The notes beneath the pieces were generated by a model. The model saw only the letters and a program-made list of their open reading frames with translations. It did not search any database and was not told the origin of the DNA. From positions 1-56,199 of the forward strand of contig JAHJNL010000099.1 of the NCBI GenBank assembly GCA_018820855.1: a stretch of 56,199 nucleotides of DNA, in the 5' to 3' direction. A program made the translations under genes and the position numbers. The DNA is from Pseudomonadota bacterium. GTDB taxonomy: Bacteria > Desulfobacterota > Desulfobulbia > Desulfobulbales > Desulfocapsaceae. The stretch's first letter is position 1; the number at the start of each line of letters is the position of its first letter. Positions 34,501-45,692 of the stretch are shown piece after piece.

Positions 34501-34882
34501 AGACATACCCAGAGGGACGGAAAAAATTCTGCTCATCGACGATGAACAATCTGTGGCAGAATTTGGTTTGAAGGCCCTAACATTGATCGGCTATGATGTA
34601 ACTGTAAGGACAAGCAGCATTGAAGCCTTACAACTGTTCCAAAGTGACCCCGCGAGATTCGATCTTATTATCACCGATCAGATGATGCCGAACATGACAG
34701 GTATTCAGCTCTGCCAAAAAATAAAAGAGATCCGAGCTGATATTCCGGTAATTCTGCTTACCGGCTTCAGCCATAATCTGCGAGCGGAACAAACCGAAAA
34801 GGCAGGAATCAGGAAATGCGTCATGAAGCCACTTCTCATAGAAGAGATAGCCCATGGTATCCGGGATGTATTGGATAGTTGA
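31586..34882 (+). CDS. Hybrid sensor histidine kinase (PAS-GAF-PAS-PAS-GAF-HK-REC)
   Basis: 1098 residues, no membrane segment. PAS about 10-125, with the cysteine-containing motif CCYDVFHGKKQAPLGC; GAF about 145-305; PAS about 320-440, with PCPVCFARI; PAS about 440-545; GAF about 560-715. The kinase core has AGGIAHDFNNILTPILGYGD (His740), and the ATPase domain has GEGTGMGLALVHGIV. A C-terminal receiver has Asp1031 (LIITDQMMPN). It is cytosolic and may respond to redox, light or small ligands through PAS/GAF. No output regulator is adjacent, so its phosphate may pass to a distant partner. Confidence 0.9.
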   Translation: MPDNHNPHVSADDWLSAINSMSDLVMILDLDHKILAANPATLTATGLSESEIIGRCCYDVFHGKKQAPLGCPHEAMIESAEPKTSSIQMEMLGRVYAVTAAPIFDDQGRISRVAYTGKDITDHDKSKHELQTINHALNTLIECNKILSQSSDEQTLLQQICNVIVDIGGYRLAWIGFALNDKEKNVQPIAHHGFNDNYLETIHITWADTERGQGPTGTAIRTGKPVICQNILNDPRFLPWRDQAVKRGYGSSVSLPLLVDKKVIGALNIYAIEENAFNEQALGLLLGLAADIAYGISSSRISVERRQRESELAKKESEWTNAMDFIEDAVYLIDLDDKVRHANKNFYNLTGLSPEQVIGKDISSIMHPEGEAEPCPVCFARINRKDTFIIMDADHPENPVGLPIQVMVKIIRDNKQAPVSILMGIHDLSPVEELRKQGQIINQINEVVITTDLQGTITTWNNGAVKLIGYGIEEAIGQNISYLLADKISYSEVTAFPTLEVAIVKKSGNSFYGVISSSNLYNQVGQKKGTIFIIKDISQRKKAEKNQENQTRIWGLGADISHAVTAGVNQQVMLQNCCESIVRWLNASFSRIWIYDAAKDMLILQASAGMYTHIDGEHGQMSVNSHTKIGQIALEKKAILTNKVIGDPQISNQEWAKREGMIAFAGHPLLVGDTVVGVMALFSRQPLSSFILKSLESVAERIAIGIERKLAEAEKETLHTMIRQMQKMEAIGTLAGGIAHDFNNILTPILGYGDLLKLELDENNPAQESVTQILKAAMRAKELVLQMLAFSRQREQQRQPLQPHLIIKEALKLLRASIPSTIEIVEKIDPQCGTIMADPTEIHQIVMNLCTNAYQAMQETGGTMEVRIESVTINNEIARSNPNLLEGPYVRLTIKDSGPGIDPATQERIFEPYFTTKEIGEGTGMGLALVHGIVQSLNGAIVVDCPIGKGSSFSIYLPSIKKSYTESLPTRQDIPRGTEKILLIDDEQSVAEFGLKALTLIGYDVTVRTSSIEALQLFQSDPARFDLIITDQMMPNMTGIQLCQKIKEIRADIPVILLTGFSHNLRAEQTEKAGIRKCVMKPLLIEEIAHGIRDVLDS

Positions 34883-34950
34883 AGAGTCCTCTCGCGGTCA
34901 GAGCTTTTTTGTCCGTCTGCTCCCTATATCTTTGACAAATAAGGACTCGC

Positions 34951-35520
34951 TCACAAGCCAAGGTCGCTGGATATAGACTGCATTGCTGCCAAAGCCAGAT
35001 CGCAGAACTCGTTTATCTCCATATCCAGTTTTTCACATTCCCTGATAATCTCACGATCAGCCCCTCTGGCAAAGGCCTTTTCCTTAATACGTTTACGAAC
35101 CGACTTAGGCTTCACCGAGAGAAGTTTTTTATCAGGATAGACCAGGGCCGTGGCCGTAATCAGGCCGGTTACTGTCTCTCCGGCAGCCAGGGCATGTTGA
35201 AAGAGACTGCTGCGTTTATCAGAATGGGCCTTTTCATTATGAAGACGGATGGCATCAATAATTTCTTCATCAACACCCTTCTCTTTCAGGATCTGTACAG
35301 TTCCATGGGTATGCACAGCCAGATCCTCGTGGGTCTCCACATCAAGGTCGTGGAGCAGTCCAGCCAGTCCCCATTTTTCCTGGTTCTCTCCGAGGCGCAG
35401 GGCCAGTCCCTTCAACACTGCCTCTGATGCCAGGCAATGTTTGATCATGTTAGGACTAGAAACATGTTCCAGCAATAAAGCCATTGCCTCGTCACGACTT
35501 ATTCCGAATTCACCACTCAT
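34951..35520 (-). CDS. HD-domain phosphohydrolase-like protein
   Basis: About 189 residues from the ATG at 35520, which has AAGGA 9 bases upstream; a GTG lies one codon earlier. The HD motif GLLHDLDVETHEDLAVHTHG gives the metal-binding HD pair, and the upstream histidine is in NMIKHCLASEAVLKGLA. This HDIG-type architecture is usually a metal-dependent phosphohydrolase on nucleotides or an unknown substrate. It converges with the hybrid kinase, with 68 bases between, and precedes the secA terminator. Confidence 0.82.
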   Translation of the reverse strand: MSGEFGISRDEAMALLLEHVSSPNMIKHCLASEAVLKGLALRLGENQEKWGLAGLLHDLDVETHEDLAVHTHGTVQILKEKGVDEEIIDAIRLHNEKAHSDKRSSLFQHALAAGETVTGLITATALVYPDKKLLSVKPKSVRKRIKEKAFARGADREIIRECEKLDMEINEFCDLALAAMQSISSDLGL

Positions 35521-35568
35521 CACTCATTTCCTTTTTCGCCCGTTTTCTAAAGCGCATTTCTGATACTC

Positions 35569-35603
35569 AAAAAAAAAAGGCTCAAGAGTATGTCTCCCAA
35601 GCC
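35569..35603 (-). terminator. Terminator of secA
   Basis: On the minus strand GGCTTGGGAG pairs with CTCTTGAGCC (three G-T pairs) around a 5-base loop, then ten T. It begins 29 bases after the secA stop. Confidence 0.85.
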
Positions 35604-35631
35604 TTTTTCGTTACTCTTGAATCTCAGCAAC

Positions 35632-38187
<2,556 letters not shown>

Positions 38188-38228
38188 TTCAAGAATTCAC
38201 CTTGGTTATAAAGCAGTTGCGGGCAGCG

Positions 38229-38717
38229 TTATGAAGCGTTACTCGCGATATCAGGAATGACGTCGAAGACCTTGCACTGCAGGGCCTCCTCATCACAATC
38301 TGGAAATTTAGTACAATTCAAACAGTCACTCCAGATCTTATGCGGCAGATCCCTCTTGTCTGCATCAGCAAACCCCTGTTTACGAAAAAAACCTGATTGG
38401 TACGTGAGGGTAAAGACATTGGAAATCCCCAAAGCTTTTGCTTCTTCAAGACAGCAGCGCACTAGCTTTGCCCCGATTTTCTGTCCCTGAGCATCCTCCT
38501 TGACAGCCAGAGAACGGATTTCAGCAAGATCTGCCCAGCTTATATGCAAAGCGCAGACTCCGAGAATTTCATCCTTCTCATCAGCAAAGACCTTAAAATC
38601 ACGCAGCTGGTCATAGAGTGAACTGAAGGATCGGCCAAGCAGAAGACCTTTGGCGGCAAAGAAATTGAGTAGGGTGTGAATTTCCTTCACATCGCTCATT
38701 CTGGCATTTCGTATCAT
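38229..38717 (-). CDS. Short-form N-acetylglutamate synthase-like acetyltransferase
   Basis: 162 residues with a GNAT fold: MIRNARMSDVKEIHTLLN start, IRSLAVKEDAQGQKIGAKLV (acetyl-CoA loop) and GFFRKQGFADADKRDLPHKIWSDC. The last pattern, with Cys-rich end CLNCTKFPDC, is typical of the single-domain ArgA type that makes N-acetylglutamate without an amino-acid-kinase domain. It lies 41 bases before secA. With argJ elsewhere in the window, it may serve the first step of arginine synthesis; assignment as argA is likely but not certain. Confidence 0.75.
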   Translation of the reverse strand: MIRNARMSDVKEIHTLLNFFAAKGLLLGRSFSSLYDQLRDFKVFADEKDEILGVCALHISWADLAEIRSLAVKEDAQGQKIGAKLVRCCLEEAKALGISNVFTLTYQSGFFRKQGFADADKRDLPHKIWSDCLNCTKFPDCDEEALQCKVFDVIPDIASNAS

Positions 38718-38846
38718 AGGAGGAAACCGGCTTTAACAGAACAATCATTGCAAAAGTATGCGCCAGTTTTCACGTGATCCTGGAAGGAAACGACTGGCCG
38801 TTGTCGAAGTGTACAGTAAGTCTTTTTAGGTGGAATGCCAGAATTT

Positions 38847-39104
38847 TTAACTTTTCACCTTTTTCTTTTCTGCCTCTATCCGGATAACATCCAGCACTTG
38901 TTCTCCTTCACCGCTGTCATGCAACACGGGCGAAAGCTGATCTGCGCTCACCGGGGGAAAGAGAAGAGATTGTCCTGCCCAGACGCCAAGAAGAAACATC
39001 CACAGAAAAACGCAAAAGCAGACCACAGCGATCCCAGCTATCCCGCTTTTGGTCAATTGGAATTTGACCTTTTTGACTGTTTTTTTGGGTTTTCTCGCGG
39101 CCAT
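38847..39104 (-). CDS. Small single-helix membrane protein downstream of argS
   Basis: 85 residues: a Lys-rich start (MAARKPKKTVKKVKFQLTKS), one membrane helix (GIAGIAVVCFCVFLWMFLLG) and a short periplasmic tail. In related bacteria a longer FtsN-like protein with a C-terminal SPOR domain occupies this place after argS; this copy resembles only its membrane anchor. It could be a truncated relic or a genuinely small variant. The start follows the argS stop by 39 bases. Confidence 0.7.
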   Translation of the reverse strand: MAARKPKKTVKKVKFQLTKSGIAGIAVVCFCVFLWMFLLGVWAGQSLLFPPVSADQLSPVLHDSGEGEQVLDVIRIEAEKKKVKS

Positions 39105-39143
39105 CGCTCAACCTGGCACTCTCTGCCAGGAACATTCTGGAAA

Positions 39144-40811
39144 TTACATTTTCTCGGGGGCTGTAAGTCCCAGCATTAATAATCCATTTTTAAAAACTTG
39201 CTGTACAGCAGCTATCAGGCAGAGGCGGGCATGAGTCACTGCCAACGGCACGTTTTCAGGATCAATCACTTTGTGTTTGTTATAATAGCTATGCAGTTCC
39301 CCTGCAAGTTCCATCAGGAAGAATATGGCCTTGTGAGGAGCAAGCTCCAAGGCTGCAGCTTCAATAGCTGCCGGAAAGGATGCTATACTCTTTAACAGCT
39401 GCAGCTCTTCTGCTTCTCTAAGGAGAGAAAGGTCTGCCTGCTCCGGATGTGCTGCCTCAAGTCCCATGTCCTTTGCCCGGCGCAGGATAGAACAGAGACG
39501 GGCATGACCATATTGTACATAGTAGACTGGATTATCTTTCTCTTCTTTGGTGGCAAGATCAAGGTCAAATTCAAGCTGACTGTCAGCCTTGCGCATCATA
39601 AAATAAAAACGGGCCACGTCAACACCCACTTCATCAAGCAGCTCATCTACGGTAACAAACGTGGCCTTACGAGTGGACATCTTCACCAGTTTGCCGTTAC
39701 GGGTCAGAGTAACAAACTGATGCAGAACCACCGTCACTTTCTTGGGATCATAACCCAGGGCCTCAACCCCAGCCAGGACATCGGGAACTGTGGCGATATG
39801 ATCAGAGCCAAAAACGTCAACCAGCCAATCAAAGTTCCGGCGGAATTTTTCCCGGTGATAAGCAATGTCGGGGAGACGGTATGTGGGTTCCCCACTGGAC
39901 TTGATGATGACTCGATCCTGTTCCTGACCAAAGAGTGTGGTCTTGAACCAGACAGCATCGTCTTTTTCGTAAACCAGTCCCTTTTCTCTGAGTTCCTTCA
40001 CCACCGAATCGATATGTCCGGCATCATAAAGGGTATGTTCGTTATAATAATTATCGAATCGAACCCCCATTCGCTCAAGAGTTCCAGAAATATCGGCAAA
40101 TATCAGTTCTACCGCCTTTTTGGTAAAAGGTTCAGCATCCTCCTGTCCTACAAGTCCCGCCCCTTGCTCGTCAAGAAGGACCTGGGCAATATCCCGGATA
40201 TACTCGCCCTGATAGCCATCCTCGGGAAACTCGAAAGGCAGGCCCTGAATTTCAAGATACCGCGCACGGGTGGACTCTCCAAGTACGCGCATCTGCCGCC
40301 CTGCATCGTTGAAATAATATTCGCGGGTAACCTCGTGTCCGGTAACTTCAAGGAGTCTGGCAATGGCATCGCCAAGAATAGCCTGACGCCCATGCCCAAT
40401 ACTTAGCGGCCCGGTTGGGTTGGCACTGACAAATTCTACAAGGACCTTTTTTCCTTTTCCCACCGTGGAACGGCCAAAATTATCGCCTGTTCTGAGTATG
40501 GGCTGCAGGACCTCCTGCCACACCTGAGGTTTCAGGAAGATATTGACAAAACCTGGTCCTGCAATTTCCAGCTTGTCGATAATCGCATCCTCGGCAGAGA
40601 GAATTTCCACCAGCAGCCCTGCAATCTCCCTGGGATTTTTTTTCTCCATGCCGGCCATAACCATGGCCATATTTGTGGAAAAATCACCCTGACCTTCACG
40701 TTTGGGAACTTCCAGAGTATACTTACCAGCGGCAGCATCCGACCATTTACCCTCATTGACACCGCTTGCAAAGCAGCTATCAACGATCTCTTTCAGACGT
40801 TCACGAATCAT
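39144..40811 (-). CDS. argS: Arginyl-tRNA synthetase
   Basis: 555 residues. It has the class I signature VEFVSANPTGPLSIGHGRQAI (HIGH box as SIGHGR), KMSTRKATFVTVDELLDEVG (KMSKS region) and the N-terminal Add1 domain. It charges tRNA-Arg in the cytosol and is essential. Its start overlaps the alr stop by 4 bases (ATGA), so the two are coupled. Confidence 0.95.
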   Translation of the reverse strand: MIRERLKEIVDSCFASGVNEGKWSDAAAGKYTLEVPKREGQGDFSTNMAMVMAGMEKKNPREIAGLLVEILSAEDAIIDKLEIAGPGFVNIFLKPQVWQEVLQPILRTGDNFGRSTVGKGKKVLVEFVSANPTGPLSIGHGRQAILGDAIARLLEVTGHEVTREYYFNDAGRQMRVLGESTRARYLEIQGLPFEFPEDGYQGEYIRDIAQVLLDEQGAGLVGQEDAEPFTKKAVELIFADISGTLERMGVRFDNYYNEHTLYDAGHIDSVVKELREKGLVYEKDDAVWFKTTLFGQEQDRVIIKSSGEPTYRLPDIAYHREKFRRNFDWLVDVFGSDHIATVPDVLAGVEALGYDPKKVTVVLHQFVTLTRNGKLVKMSTRKATFVTVDELLDEVGVDVARFYFMMRKADSQLEFDLDLATKEEKDNPVYYVQYGHARLCSILRRAKDMGLEAAHPEQADLSLLREAEELQLLKSIASFPAAIEAAALELAPHKAIFFLMELAGELHSYYNKHKVIDPENVPLAVTHARLCLIAAVQQVFKNGLLMLGLTAPEKM

Positions 40812-41935
40812 TCTTTATACGTTCTCTCGTTATTATTTCCAAACAGACAGAGCACCTCGTAAGAGATGCTGTTCATCCGTTCTGCGATCTCGTCGCCACT
40901 GATGCAGTCGTCACCCTGATGACCAAGTATCACCACCTCATCACCGGACTGGACCCCTTCTATTTCGGAGATATCCACTATGCATAAATTCATGCAGATA
41001 CGCCCTCGGATTGCGGCACGCTTTCCCCGGATAAGAACCTCTCCCCTGTTGGACAGGCTGCGAGAAAGGCCATCTTCATACCCTACCGGTAAAACAGCAA
41101 GCCGCGTCTCTCGCTCGGTTGTATAGGTGTAGCCGTAACTTATTCCAGTACCGGCGGGGACTGTTCTTACCTGCAGCACCCTGGTGACAAAAGACATGGC
41201 AGGCTGCAGTTTCTCTCCTTTTTCTCGCTCTCTTCCAGCTCGACCATCCGGATAATAGCCATAAAGGGAAATCCCTGCCCGTACCATATCACAACAGGTA
41301 TGAGGAAAATAGAGCACTCCCCCGGAATTTGCAATATGCCTGACCAGGGAAAGCTCTTTCCCCGCCTTGGTGACGACGCCGGCAAAACGACTGAACTGCT
41401 CAACGCTGTGCTGGGATTCATGCTCATCTGCCATGGGAAAATGGCTCAGGATACCACCTACCACAATTCCCGGGAATTGTTGCAGGGCTGCTAAAAAGGC
41501 GTCCACCTCTTCCGGGAGAAGACCTAGACGCCCCATACCGCAGTCCACTTTCAGGTGAACGACTATCTCCTGCCCACGTCTCAAGGCCTCCCGGGAAAGG
41601 GCTGCCCCATTTTCCAGATCATAAATAATCGGAGTAATATCGTACTCGAAAAAAAGGCCACTTTCCTCAGGTCTAAAACCAAGAAAAACAAAAATATTGC
41701 CGATGATCCCAGAGGATCGCAGTCGAACTGCCTCGCCGATCTCAGCAACCCCGAAATCGTTACATCCCGTAGAAGCAAACACTCTGGCCGCCTCTTCCAT
41801 CCCATGCCCGTAGGCATCAGCCTTGACCATGGCCAGTACTCTGACCCCATTGCCGGCTCTTTGTTGCAACAGCCGGTAGTTATGACGCAGAGCTGCAGAG
41901 CTGACACGAATCTGATTAAAGGAGGTAACAGACAT
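40808..41935 (-). CDS. alr: Alanine racemase
   Basis: 375 residues. The PLP lysine site is VLAMVKADAYGHGMEEAA near residue 38, and the second catalytic region is YGYTYTTERETRLAVLPVGYEDG. It makes D-alanine for peptidoglycan. It is coupled to argS downstream and follows a small membrane protein gene by 11 bases. Confidence 0.94.
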   Translation of the reverse strand: MSVTSFNQIRVSSAALRHNYRLLQQRAGNGVRVLAMVKADAYGHGMEEAARVFASTGCNDFGVAEIGEAVRLRSSGIIGNIFVFLGFRPEESGLFFEYDITPIIYDLENGAALSREALRRGQEIVVHLKVDCGMGRLGLLPEEVDAFLAALQQFPGIVVGGILSHFPMADEHESQHSVEQFSRFAGVVTKAGKELSLVRHIANSGGVLYFPHTCCDMVRAGISLYGYYPDGRAGREREKGEKLQPAMSFVTRVLQVRTVPAGTGISYGYTYTTERETRLAVLPVGYEDGLSRSLSNRGEVLIRGKRAAIRGRICMNLCIVDISEIEGVQSGDEVVILGHQGDDCISGDEIAERMNSISYEVLCLFGNNNERTYKE

Positions 41936-41946
41936 GGGAGAATACG

Positions 41947-42420
41947 TTATGAGCCGTTGTTATCGGTAGTGGTGTCAGGAAAATAGTCAGCCCCACGCCA
42001 CCAGGTACGCCAGGCATGTCTGCTGGAAAAAAACAGGCCCCAGCCAACAGTCACATAAAATACACCTAGAAATTCCTTTGGCAGAGATGAATTACGCAAC
42101 AGACATCCCGCTGTCATCATCAGAAGAACCAGTAGCCATGTCTTCACAGAATACACCGCACCAAGACATCTGCCATCCTGAAATCGAACAATCCGATAAA
42201 TGCTTTTTTTTGCTGAGTTATCGAGAATCAGAAGTGACTTACCCATACCCAGGATAAAGGCAGGGAACAGAAGCCACAGACTACCGACAGAGGCAAGCCA
42301 GACACCTCCGCGCAACATGAGCATAATACCGACAACAGTCCAAATGGAGGCCGAAACAAGCAAATGAGCGCTGCGGGAAGCTCCTGGTTTGAGTCGTAGA
42401 ATATTTCCAGCCGTTGACAT
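41947..42420 (-). CDS. Membrane protein of unknown function
   Basis: 157 residues with four hydrophobic segments in pairs (HLLVSASIWTVVGIMLMLRG, SVGSLWLLFPAFILGMGKSL, TWLLVLLMMTAGCLL, FLGVFYVTVGWGLFFSS) and polar ends. Eleven bases separate it from alr, so it heads the alr-argS operon. The paired-helix layout suggests an internal duplication. No function can be assigned. Confidence 0.7.
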   Translation of the reverse strand: MSTAGNILRLKPGASRSAHLLVSASIWTVVGIMLMLRGGVWLASVGSLWLLFPAFILGMGKSLLILDNSAKKSIYRIVRFQDGRCLGAVYSVKTWLLVLLMMTAGCLLRNSSLPKEFLGVFYVTVGWGLFFSSRHAWRTWWRGADYFPDTTTDNNGS

Positions 42421-42713
42421 AGTCTTTACGGATATCTTTTTTAAAAAAAGTTCCTGATCAGCAATGAACTCCGGCTAACACCCTTTTTTGGGTGCGCATG
42501 GTACATCCCCGACATCTTTTCTGCCACAATGCAAATACACAATACGTTAGCAGGTGCCAAAGATTTCCGCGATAAGAACAACCTGATATACATCAGTATG
42601 CCGACTGTTCTTCTCGCGGAAAGATTCGGTAGCTGGAACCGCATATTTCAAACAAGACAAGCCCATTCCTCCTCACGGAGAAATGGGCTTGTCTAAACCG
42701 AGTTCTAAAAGAA
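42421..42713. other. Intergenic region with ferredoxin 3' hairpin
   Basis: About 290 bases between the alr-operon membrane protein and the ferredoxin. Besides the hairpin listed next, ACACCC-TTTTTT-GGGTGC at 42478-42495 forms a small stem. The minus-strand ORF at 42441-42644 has no support. Confidence 0.5.
42656..42693 (-). terminator. Hairpin terminator of the ferredoxin gene
   Basis: A 12-bp perfect stem (42656-42667 with 42682-42693) has a loop that forms an additional short CTCC/GGAG pairing. The T-run after it on the minus strand is poor (TTGTTTG), so termination may be partial. It starts 20 bases after the stop. Confidence 0.65.
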
Positions 42714-42902
42714 TTAGACTTCAGTTACGGTGATAGCACCCTCAGGACAGACCTCAACACAAGTCTCACAACCAAGACACTCGTCAGGCTCTACAACTTC
42801 GGCCTTGCCGTCTACCATCTCGTAAACCTGAGCAGGACAAGCATTTACACATTCTTCATCACCGGCACATTTGTCTTTGTCTACAATTACATCCCAAGCC
42901 AT
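42714..42902 (-). CDS. Two-[4Fe-4S] ferredoxin
   Basis: 62 residues with two cluster motifs. The first, CAGDEECVNACPAQVYEMV, has a CxxxxxCxxxCP spacing with an extra insertion compared with the usual CxxCxxCxxxCP. The second, CLGCETCVEVCPEGAITV, is canonical. It transfers electrons at low potential in the cytosol. The first site has only three cysteines in view, so it may hold a [3Fe-4S] cluster, as in Desulfovibrio-type ferredoxins. It is monocistronic. Confidence 0.92.
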   Translation of the reverse strand: MAWDVIVDKDKCAGDEECVNACPAQVYEMVDGKAEVVEPDECLGCETCVEVCPEGAITVTEV

Positions 42903-43202
42903 AATAATCTCCTAAAATAAATAATAATAAACGAACAAGCACAATAAGATACTTATTACAATATCCAGCAGCGTTACCGCTATATTAAAACACACGTTAC
43001 GTGTATAGATCCATTAATTCACCGCCTGTTTTTTGTCAAGAAAAATTCGCTTTTCCCAGCAGCGATTTGCAGAATGACAGACCACAACTTACCGCAAACA
43101 CTCTTGGCAAAAACCAGGAAAAACATTGACCGCAGAAACAGGTGTCTTATACTATAGGACCTCATTCACCTAGAACAATTCACTCGTTACGGAAGAAACA
43201 AA
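42903..43202. other. 300-base divergent intergenic region
   Basis: It holds the promoter of the plus-strand 118-residue gene (listed separately) and the promoter of the ferredoxin. AT-rich around 42905-42970; no ORF. Confidence 0.5.
43126..43153 (+). promoter_or_regulatory. Sigma-70 promoter of the 118-residue gene
   Basis: TTGACC (43126-43131) and TATACT (43148-43153) are separated by 16 bases, about 50 bases before the ATG. Confidence 0.65.
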
Positions 43203-43559
43203 ATGGCAAAAACATCAAAGAAAAAGATAGCAAAGAAGGCGGTAGTAGCAGAGAAAAACGAAAAAGCCATGATCGCAGGCATCCTTGAAGGCAGTCCCGA
43301 CGGCGTAGGCGTGGTAATTGTCAGGCTGGAATGCGGCTGCCGAAAAATGGCAGCTGTTGCAAAAGACGGAGAACCAGCCTCCAAGATCATCATTTACCGT
43401 GATCAGGCAGAGAGTATCTGCCCCAAGTGCAAGAAAGACAACGGCGACTTTATGCGCGTTACTGAGGCCTTTATTCACTGGGCAGAACCAGAGCCCTCCG
43501 AATCCGAGAAAGAGATCATCAACGCCAAGGTGCTCGGAACCATGCCTGCCACCAACTGA
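43203..43559 (+). CDS. Conserved Cys-motif protein of unknown function
   Basis: 118 residues. A Lys/Ala-rich start (MAKTSKKKIAKKAVVAEKNE) precedes a small domain with two cysteine pairs, ECGCRKM and CPKCKKD, which together would form a zinc-binding knuckle. The basic tail could bind nucleic acid. The region between the pairs (VAKDGEPASKIIIYRDQAE) is well structured. GGAAG lies before the ATG. It converges on cbiA with 30 bases between. I recognise no named family. Confidence 0.75.
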   Translation: MAKTSKKKIAKKAVVAEKNEKAMIAGILEGSPDGVGVVIVRLECGCRKMAAVAKDGEPASKIIIYRDQAESICPKCKKDNGDFMRVTEAFIHWAEPEPSESEKEIINAKVLGTMPATN

Positions 43560-43589
43560 ATAGATCTTCGGCCTGTGGGAATACTACTC

Positions 43590-44969
43590 TTATTTCTGCA
43601 GGCCTCCTCTATCCCTGACCTCACGGCAACGGCCAAGAAAGCCTTTTGCCCACTCCGGCGTCCCCAAAGCGTGAACATGGGTATACAGTGCCAAGACGTT
43701 TTTGGTGGTCAACCCGTCTCTTCCACCAACAAAGCCCACTCCCCTTTTCATTTTCAAGGCAAGGTCTTTAGGGTTTCCGGACCACTCAAGAACAGTAGAA
43801 TAACGAAATTCATGTCCGCGGACCTCTGACGCTAACGGATAAAACGGATTATTTTCATCTACCTCAAAAATAGAATAACCATGGGCCTGAGGTTTTTTGG
43901 ACATACCGAAACGTATCGGAAAAACTCCGGCCAGGAGATGTACTTCTCCCTCCAGCTCGATGGATTCACCCAGGTATATGAGACCGCCGCACTCTGCATA
44001 AATAGGCAGGCCTGCCGCTGCCGCTGTCTTGACTGAATTACGGAATGATTTGTTGGCGGCAAGTGCTCCGGCACTGGTTTCAGGGAAACCGCCTCCAATA
44101 TACAAGCCATCAAGCTCAGGCAGTACCTTCTCTTCCATGGCATTAATGGCTACTAACTCCGCTCCGCCACGTTCAAGGGCCTCCAGATTTTCCGAATAAT
44201 AAAACTGAAAGGCCGCATCCATGAGCAGACCAATACGCAGTTTTTTGCCCTGTACCTGCTGAACAGAATCTCTCTGTTGTCGACCGACAGGTGCCATAAT
44301 TTCCTGGATCCGGCCCAGATCCAGGTGTTCTTCAGCAGTATTGGCCAACAGCGTCATGGCCTCGTCACTGCCTTCATATTCCTGATGAGGAGTCACCCCC
44401 AGATGCCGCATGGGAAAGATGTCTTTTTTCATGCGCGGCACTGCGCCAAGGACCGGAATCCCGGTATATGTTTCAACCGCCTGGGTGACAATGGACTCAT
44501 GCCGTTTGGTCCCAATCTGATTCAGAACCACTCCTCGGATATCAATACGTTCGTCAAGGTTAAGACAGCCAAGAACCATAGCAGCAACGGTACGTGTAGT
44601 CTTGGTACAGTTGACCACCAGAAGCACAGGCAAGTTGAGAGTAAGGGACAGCTCCGCTGTAGAATATCCTCCCTCAGGATTGACGCCATCATACAGACCT
44701 CGGTTTCCCTCAAGAATTGCGATATCCGCCCCTGTACTCTGTTCCAGAAAAGAGTTTCTGATACACTCCATACTCATCAGATAGGGATCAAGATTGTAAC
44801 AGCTTCTTCCGGCAGCGAGTTTCAACCAGCCTGCATCAATATAGTCCGGTCCCTTCTTAAAGGGGACGACCACTTTTCCCTGACGAGCCAAGGCCGCAGT
44901 CAAGCCCACGGATACCACGCTCTTCCCAGACCCGCCGGAAAGACCAGCGACTACAATTCCTTTTGTCAT
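43590..44969 (-). CDS. cbiA: Cobyrinate a,c-diamide synthase
   Basis: About 459 residues from the ATG at 44969 (a GTG lies two codons earlier). The N-terminal ATPase domain has GLSGGSGKSVVSVGL and FKKGPDYIDAGWL. The C-terminal class I glutamine amidotransferase has the nucleophile cysteine in GLPIYAECGGLIYLGES and the late His region GHEFRYSTV. It amidates side chains a and c of cobyrinate in anaerobic cobalamin synthesis. It shows that this organism makes corrinoids, consistent with the cobalamin riboswitch at 9.7 kb. No other B12 gene lies beside it. Confidence 0.93.
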   Translation of the reverse strand: MTKGIVVAGLSGGSGKSVVSVGLTAALARQGKVVVPFKKGPDYIDAGWLKLAAGRSCYNLDPYLMSMECIRNSFLEQSTGADIAILEGNRGLYDGVNPEGGYSTAELSLTLNLPVLLVVNCTKTTRTVAAMVLGCLNLDERIDIRGVVLNQIGTKRHESIVTQAVETYTGIPVLGAVPRMKKDIFPMRHLGVTPHQEYEGSDEAMTLLANTAEEHLDLGRIQEIMAPVGRQQRDSVQQVQGKKLRIGLLMDAAFQFYYSENLEALERGGAELVAINAMEEKVLPELDGLYIGGGFPETSAGALAANKSFRNSVKTAAAAGLPIYAECGGLIYLGESIELEGEVHLLAGVFPIRFGMSKKPQAHGYSIFEVDENNPFYPLASEVRGHEFRYSTVLEWSGNPKDLALKMKRGVGFVGGRDGLTTKNVLALYTHVHALGTPEWAKGFLGRCREVRDRGGLQK

Positions 44970-45020
44970 CTTCACAAGTTATAGATAAAAGTATTAACGT
45001 AACGGCTCAGCACAACATCA

Positions 45021-45692
45021 TTAATGTTCGGCCCTGCCCTGTAGCTTCCACGCCTTGTCATAAAGTTCGTTAAGACGTTTTTCCAAAATAAGCCGATACT
45101 CTTCGACCTCTTCCGACTTGATTTTGGGCGGGACGGCCAGCGGCTCCCCATAAAAAAAATCTATCCGGGAAAAAGGATACGGCAGAACCGTACCGTCCCA
45201 GGAACCAAATCGTTTGTAACGATTGCAGGACCAGAGCATAGGCAGGATGGGTGCCTCTGCACGGGAGGCAAGAACAACAGATCCGGCCTGAACCACCCTG
45301 GCCGGCCCCTGGGAACCGTCTGCGACAATGGCAGCATTGCGTCCCTCTCCCATATAGCGAATCAGTCCCTTAATGGCCTGCATCCCCCCCTTCTTCCGTG
45401 AACCACGCACTGTTTCAAATCCCAGCTTATTGGCGACCCGACTGATATATTCCCCATCCCTGCTGGCGCTGACCATAGCCACCCCGGATTCCTTACGCAT
45501 GAAATAAAAAATAAAGAAGATGGTATAGTGCCAGAAAGTTGCCACGGCAGGCCCCTTGCTCTCATCGATCTGATCCCGATACTCCTGACCATGGATCCTG
45601 ATACGGCAGGTAGCAAACCAGATCCGGGTCAACCACACAAAAACAAAGGGAACGACACGTAGCGAAACCCCATACCAGAAGCCACCTTTCAT
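45021..45692 (-). CDS. DUF374 lysophospholipid acyltransferase-like protein
   Basis: 223 residues. An N-terminal membrane anchor precedes the acyltransferase-like HWYTIFF-type site ([12 protein letters not shown]), [35 protein letters not shown] and [15 protein letters not shown]. The family (DUF374, LPLAT superfamily) probably acylates lipids in the inner membrane, in some species near lipid A genes. Its start overlaps the uvrB stop by 4 bases. Substrate unknown. Confidence 0.85.
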   Translation of the reverse strand: MKGGFWYGVSLRVVPFVFVWLTRIWFATCRIRIHGQEYRDQIDESKGPAVATFWHYTIFFIFYFMRKESGVAMVSASRDGEYISRVANKLGFETVRGSRKKGGMQAIKGLIRYMGEGRNAAIVADGSQGPARVVQAGSVVLASRAEAPILPMLWSCNRYKRFGSWDGTVLPYPFSRIDFFYGEPLAVPPKIKSEEVEEYRLILEKRLNELYDKAWKLQGRAEH

